From: JBFKOL01 sp041628815
GTDB lineage: Bacteria; Bacteroidota; Bacteroidia; Chitinophagales; Saprospiraceae
Direction: 5' to 3'
Assembly: GCA_041628815.1 (NCBI GenBank)
Contig: JBFKOL010000135.1
Coordinates: 1 to 10,419, forward strand
Length of the DNA: 10,419 bases
Part shown: positions 8,301-10,419 of the stretch, in pieces
How positions within the stretch are numbered: position 1 is the first letter of the stretch
How the letters are laid out: every line of letters begins with the position of its first letter
Made by a program: the position numbers and the translations under genes
The notes under the pieces: generated by a model
Told to the model about the DNA's origin: nothing
What the model saw: the letters and a program-made list of their open reading frames with translations, nothing else
The model's database searches: none

Positions 8301-9016
8301 CGGAACGCGAACTGGCACATGCTCTATACCTGGCCGGATTCGACGTTAGGGACGTGCATATGACCGATCTCATCAGCGGAAGAGAGAACCTGGAGGACGT
8401 CAGGTTTTTAGGTGCGGTAGGAGGATTTTCGAATTCTGATGTGTTGGGATCGGCGAAAGGTTGGGCTGGTGCCTTCTTATACAACGAAAAGGCCAAGGAA
8501 TGCCTGGATCGATTCTTTTCGCGCAAAGATGTCCTTTCGATTGGCATATGCAATGGCTGCCAACTTTTTATGGAACTCAATCTGATCAACCCGAGTCACG
8601 AGCGAAAAGGCTTTATGGACTACAATGACTCGGGAAAACACGAAAGTGCATTTACATCTGTCAAAATACTTAAGAATCACACCGTAATGCTCTCATCACT
8701 TGCCGGAACTACTCTTGGCGTTTGGGTGTCCAATGGCGAAGGCAAATTTGTCCTTCCGGAAGGAAAGGAAAACTACCACCTGGTAGCCGAATATGGATAC
8801 GTGGAATACCCTGCAGATCCAAATGGCAGCGATTTTAATCTTGCCATGCTTGCCAGCAAGGATGGCAGACATCTTGTGACCATGCCTCATATTGAGCGTT
8901 CTATTTTTCCCTGGAACTGGGCCTATTACCAGGAAGGGCGAAGTGACGCGGTATCGCCCTGGTTGCAAGCTTTTGTCAATGCCAGGAAATGGATAGAATC
9001 CAACCCGATCACATAG
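5354..9016 (+). CDS. purL: Phosphoribosylformylglycinamidine synthase (long-form PurL)
   Basis: This cytoplasmic enzyme carries out the fourth step of purine synthesis: FGAR, glutamine and ATP give FGAM. The 1220-residue chain is the single-subunit form, a little shorter than the roughly 1295 residues of the enterobacterial protein and usual for Bacteroidota. Order of parts: N-terminal PurS-like region (1-125), linker with SEHCRHKIF (161-169), first synthase half with KAETHNFPT (241-249) and GSGGEIRDR (260-268), second half at about 590-920 with GKDSLSMK (717-724) and HDISAGGL (821-828), and a glutaminase domain from about 971. The glutaminase has the nucleophile Cys1066 in GICNGCQ and His1179/Glu1181 in MPHIERSIFPW, so it appears complete. 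The ATG at 5354 is firm: an in-frame TAA lies nine bases upstream and the N-terminus matches the family. It is transcribed alone and divergently from the signalling operon, and ends three bases from the stop of the convergent ridA-like gene. Confidence 0.98.
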   Translation: MISFFSRHHEIFAVSSSHPLGLSEEEKLAWLFGNAKILDQESIPGPFVGPRASMITPWSTNAVEITQNMGIVGIDRIERFIPFEGLFDTMISEIYKSLHQKMFELKVEPENIKDIIDIADYNEKEGLALSEEEIDYLDQLSTKMGRYLTDSEVFGFSQVNSEHCRHKIFNGQFIIDGNAMPSSLFKLIKKTTKTHPNFVISAYKDNVAFIDGPPAVQFAPDQPDKPSLYRKSVFESILSLKAETHNFPTTVEPFNGAATGSGGEIRDRLAGGRGAIPLAGTALYMTAYPRLEDNRPWVEKSPPRDWLYQSPLDILIKASNGASDFGNKFGQPLICGSVLTFEHLLHGESLGYDKVIMLAGGVGYGKKEMADKSEPVKGDRIVVLGGDNYRIGMGGAAVSSADTGEFSKGIELNAVQRSNPEMQKRAANTIRALVESDGNPIVSIHDHGAGGHLNCLSELVESCGGKIDLDKLPVGDPTLSDRELIGNESQERMGLIVGENDMALVRAVAERERCPMYEVGLVTGDGQFTFESFSTGRRPMDLKLSDMFGSSPKTVMSDQTLTRSFGAVQADRDQLISYLRNVLRLESVACKDWLTNKVDRCVGGLVAKQQCTGPLQLPLNNVGVMAIDYEGQDGVATSMGHAPLAGLINPAAGSRLSVSEALMNIVWAPLVQGLSSVSLSANWMWPCKNKGEDVRLYEAVKAISDFALQLGINIPTGKDSLSMKQKYPDREVLAPGTVVVSAAAHCSDISSVVEPVLKDNGHPIYFVNITGGTFELGGSALAQTLNTIGNTCPDIADATILVNTFEAIQQLVKEDMLDSGHDISAGGLITCLLEMCFPSNNIGLDVDLRTFKSIDRLSLLFAENTGAIIQGQASRVENTLNAFGVNYHKIGVANSSGKLTLKFGINDTIEISVPEMRDCWYETSYLLDRHQTAGDLAKKRYNNYKKQPLIYSFPEGFDGALPKRQPETVKPVAAVLREKGSNSERELAHALYLAGFDVRDVHMTDLISGRENLEDVRFLGAVGGFSNSDVLGSAKGWAGAFLYNEKAKECLDRFFSRKDVLSIGICNGCQLFMELNLINPSHERKGFMDYNDSGKHESAFTSVKILKNHTVMLSSLAGTTLGVWVSNGEGKFVLPEGKENYHLVAEYGYVEYPADPNGSDFNLAMLASKDGRHLVTMPHIERSIFPWNWAYYQEGRSDAVSPWLQAFVNARKWIESNPIT

Positions 9017-9019
9017 CGT

Positions 9020-9451
9020 TCAAGAGCGTTTACCTGAATAAGCTACAGCTTTAATTTCTATGAGGAGATTAGGGTGAGGCAGTTCATGTACAGCAACTGT
9101 CGTCCGGGTCGGTCCAGTCCTGTCGAAATACTCGGCATACGCTTCATTGTAACCGTCGAAATCATTCATCGATACTAAAAAAACGGTTACGTCCACCACA
9201 TCATTAAGTGAACATCCGGCCTGACCCAATATTTTTGCGATTTGCTCAATGGTTCCTCTCGTCTGTTCCTTGATATCCAAAATCCATTCCCCATTGATCC
9301 TGTCTGCTCCACGATGCGTATCATCGGGCCTTCGGCTACTGGTACCTGAAATAAACAAAAAGTCGCCTGCCCTTTTAAAATGCGGGTATTGGCCTAATGG
9401 CTGTGCGCCATCCGCAAAAATGCCTGTGCTACTCTTTTTCATGGTTCTCAT
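9020..9451 (-). CDS. RidA-family protein, probable 2-aminomuconate deaminase
   Basis: The product is a 143-residue cytoplasmic protein of the RidA/YjgF fold. The segment FKRAGDFLFISGTSSRRPDD (25-44) is the signature I associate with the AmnD/NbaF subgroup, which hydrolyses 2-aminomuconate to 4-oxalocrotonate in 3-hydroxyanthranilate and aminophenol breakdown. The usual RidA residues are present: Arg116 in GPTRTTV and Glu132 in LIEIKAVAY. Its neighbours, a kynurenine-formamidase-like gene and a kynurenine-monooxygenase end, support that role over general imine deamination. The start is uncertain: ATG at 9451 overlaps the upstream gene by 23 bases, while ATG at 9442 would overlap by 14 and give 140 residues. 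It is the last gene of its operon in this window and converges on purL with a three-base gap. A general RidA role in clearing reactive imines remains possible. Confidence 0.85.
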   Translation of the reverse strand: MRTMKKSSTGIFADGAQPLGQYPHFKRAGDFLFISGTSSRRPDDTHRGADRINGEWILDIKEQTRGTIEQIAKILGQAGCSLNDVVDVTVFLVSMNDFDGYNEAYAEYFDRTGPTRTTVAVHELPHPNLLIEIKAVAYSGKRS

Positions 9452-10199
9452 TGGATTGTATGACCGGATAAATTACGGGTCTTGAAGGGACAGCATCCAT
9501 ATCGAAAGACGACCACTGTAGATTTAACAAATAATAGCCGTCTGGTATGGTATCGGGCACGTAAATCAGCTCGGTTATAGTGGCATGAAATCGTCTTCCT
9601 GTCCCCCCATTCATATTCCAGAATATTTTGTGCGATATGAGCTTTCCCCCATCCTGTTCCTTGTCGACAGACGGCAAGTCAATCAGCAAATGATCTATAC
9701 CCGAGGCAACAATGTACTCCATTGCCCTTTGGCTAAAATAAGTGGGATTGGTACCAGAATAATCCATTTTTAGTTTCGACGAATCATTAGGTTTAGTCCT
9801 GATAATCAAAGAATTAACTTCGTTTTTTTTCAACATTGGCATCAATTGGGAAGCTGTGATTACCTTATCTTTATCCGAGCATTTCTCCGGGGTAATCGTG
9901 ATAAGTTTCGCCAGTACATGAGTTTCCTTTATGCAATCGGCCAGTCTTTCGTGGGTGCGGGTGATATGACCAAGGCATTCGGTATGGGTGCCATGGGCGT
10001 GAGGATTGAAGAAGATATTGTAAAAATTAACGGGAGAGCCTTCTAATACAGATCCAACAAAATCCCCCGCTCTCACCGGATCTGAACGGAATTGAGGGGC
10101 ATGAAAGCACCTTACCTTACCAATGGGTACACTGAGATCGAAACCGCTGGCAAGATCGGTTTCCCAGTTTCTGCCACCTATGCGAATTATTGCTTTCAA
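9429..10199 (-). CDS. Cyclase-family protein, probable kynurenine formamidase
   Basis: The product is a 256-residue metal-dependent hydrolase of the cyclase/KynB family, which converts N-formylkynurenine to kynurenine. I chose a TTG start at 10199: it overlaps the previous gene's TGA as TTGA, and the protein then opens MKAIIRIGGRNWETDL, as expected for the family; longer in-frame starts up to 10292 lie inside the upstream gene. The metal motif is NPHAHGTHTECLGH (65-78): His72, Glu74 and His78 fit the KynB pattern HxGTHxDxPxH, but the first His position holds Ala68 with His at 67 and 69, and Asp is Glu. Later landmarks are LLIDLPSVDKEQDGGK (171-186), ISHKIFW (188-194) and Glu210. Usual KynB is about 210 residues, so this is a longer, divergent branch. 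Placement between a probable kynurenine monooxygenase and an aminomuconate-deaminase-like gene supports the assignment; another amide or lactone substrate is possible. Confidence 0.82.
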   Translation of the reverse strand: MKAIIRIGGRNWETDLASGFDLSVPIGKVRCFHAPQFRSDPVRAGDFVGSVLEGSPVNFYNIFFNPHAHGTHTECLGHITRTHERLADCIKETHVLAKLITITPEKCSDKDKVITASQLMPMLKKNEVNSLIIRTKPNDSSKLKMDYSGTNPTYFSQRAMEYIVASGIDHLLIDLPSVDKEQDGGKLISHKIFWNMNGGTGRRFHATITELIYVPDTIPDGYYLLNLQWSSFDMDAVPSRPVIYPVIQSNENHEKE

Positions 10200-10419
10200 T
10201 TTACTTGCGATGACATTTCTGATAGTCTGCGGTATACTTCTTCCGGGTCTATGGTCTCGTAATTTTTTTCTCTGGCAAGAGCCAACAAGCATTCATCTTG
10301 CTTTCTTCCGTTGATCATGGCATCGTAGTAGGAAAGTTCTGGCTTAAAGGTGACCATGGAATATTTCGAATAGTAATCCGGGTGGGTACTTTCCAGCTTT
10401 CTTTCAACATTTCTTTTCC
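10196..10419 (-). CDS. Probable kynurenine 3-monooxygenase, C-terminal end only
   Basis: Only the last 73 codons are inside the window; the gene enters from the right edge and stops with TGA at 10196-10198. The segment HPDYYSKYSMVTFKPELSYYDA (roughly residues 12-33 of the visible part) resembles the kynurenine 3-monooxygenase C-terminal stretch in which a Tyr-x-MVTF motif precedes a Tyr-x-x-Ala, as in the eukaryotic enzyme. That FAD enzyme hydroxylates kynurenine to 3-hydroxykynurenine. The remaining residues form a charged helical tail (EECLL-like, then PEEVYRRLSEM). The FAD-binding N-terminus is outside the window, so the call rests on this short match and on the neighbouring kynurenine genes. 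The stop overlaps the next gene's TTG start by four bases, which argues for coupled translation. Confidence 0.72.
   Translation of the reverse strand, partial: KRNVERKLESTHPDYYSKYSMVTFKPELSYYDAMINGRKQDECLLALAREKNYETIDPEEVYRRLSEMSSQVN

Noticed and set aside
10200..10292. 31-codon N-terminal extension of the cyclase gene up to 10292
   Set aside because: It lies wholly inside the preceding gene in another frame, its residues do not resemble the family, and the TTGA start at 10199 gives a family-like N-terminus.

Overview
The window looks like chromosomal DNA of a Bacteroidota bacterium, plausibly from the Saprospiria or a related order. Four signs point there: a LytS-type sensor kinase with a periplasmic propeller and Y_Y_Y domain paired with a LytTR regulator; a long single-chain PurL of the Bacteroidota type; lipoproteins of the family's cytochrome-like kind; and a TTG...TAnnTTTG promoter in front of purL. 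The placement rests on remembered family features, not on a search. I see no tRNA, rRNA, CRISPR array, insertion sequence or phage gene, and no gene-free stretch longer than 182 bases.

Left block (1-5171, all on the minus strand, read from right to left): a secreted YceI-like protein, a 933-residue sensor histidine kinase, a LytTR response regulator, then two paralogous cytochrome-c-like lipoproteins, the last cut by the window edge. The first three genes are joined by ATGA and TAATG overlaps. The two lipoprotein genes overlap by 23 bases and lie 93 bases beyond the regulator. I read this as one envelope module: a two-component system with a YceI partner and two haem lipoproteins that could be its targets or partners. 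This is the least described part of the window.

Middle: a 182-base divergent intergenic region (5172-5353) with candidate promoters on both strands and an AT-rich near-palindrome, followed by purL (5354-9016, plus strand), a complete purine-biosynthesis enzyme.

Right block (9020-10419, minus strand, read from right to left): the C-terminal end of a probable kynurenine 3-monooxygenase, a cyclase-family protein that is probably kynurenine formamidase (TTG start overlapping the previous stop as TTGA), and a RidA-family protein of the 2-aminomuconate deaminase type. Together they suggest a tryptophan/kynurenine catabolic operon that continues past the right edge, probably through 3-hydroxyanthranilate ring cleavage. 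purL and the ridA-like gene converge with only three bases between their stop codons.
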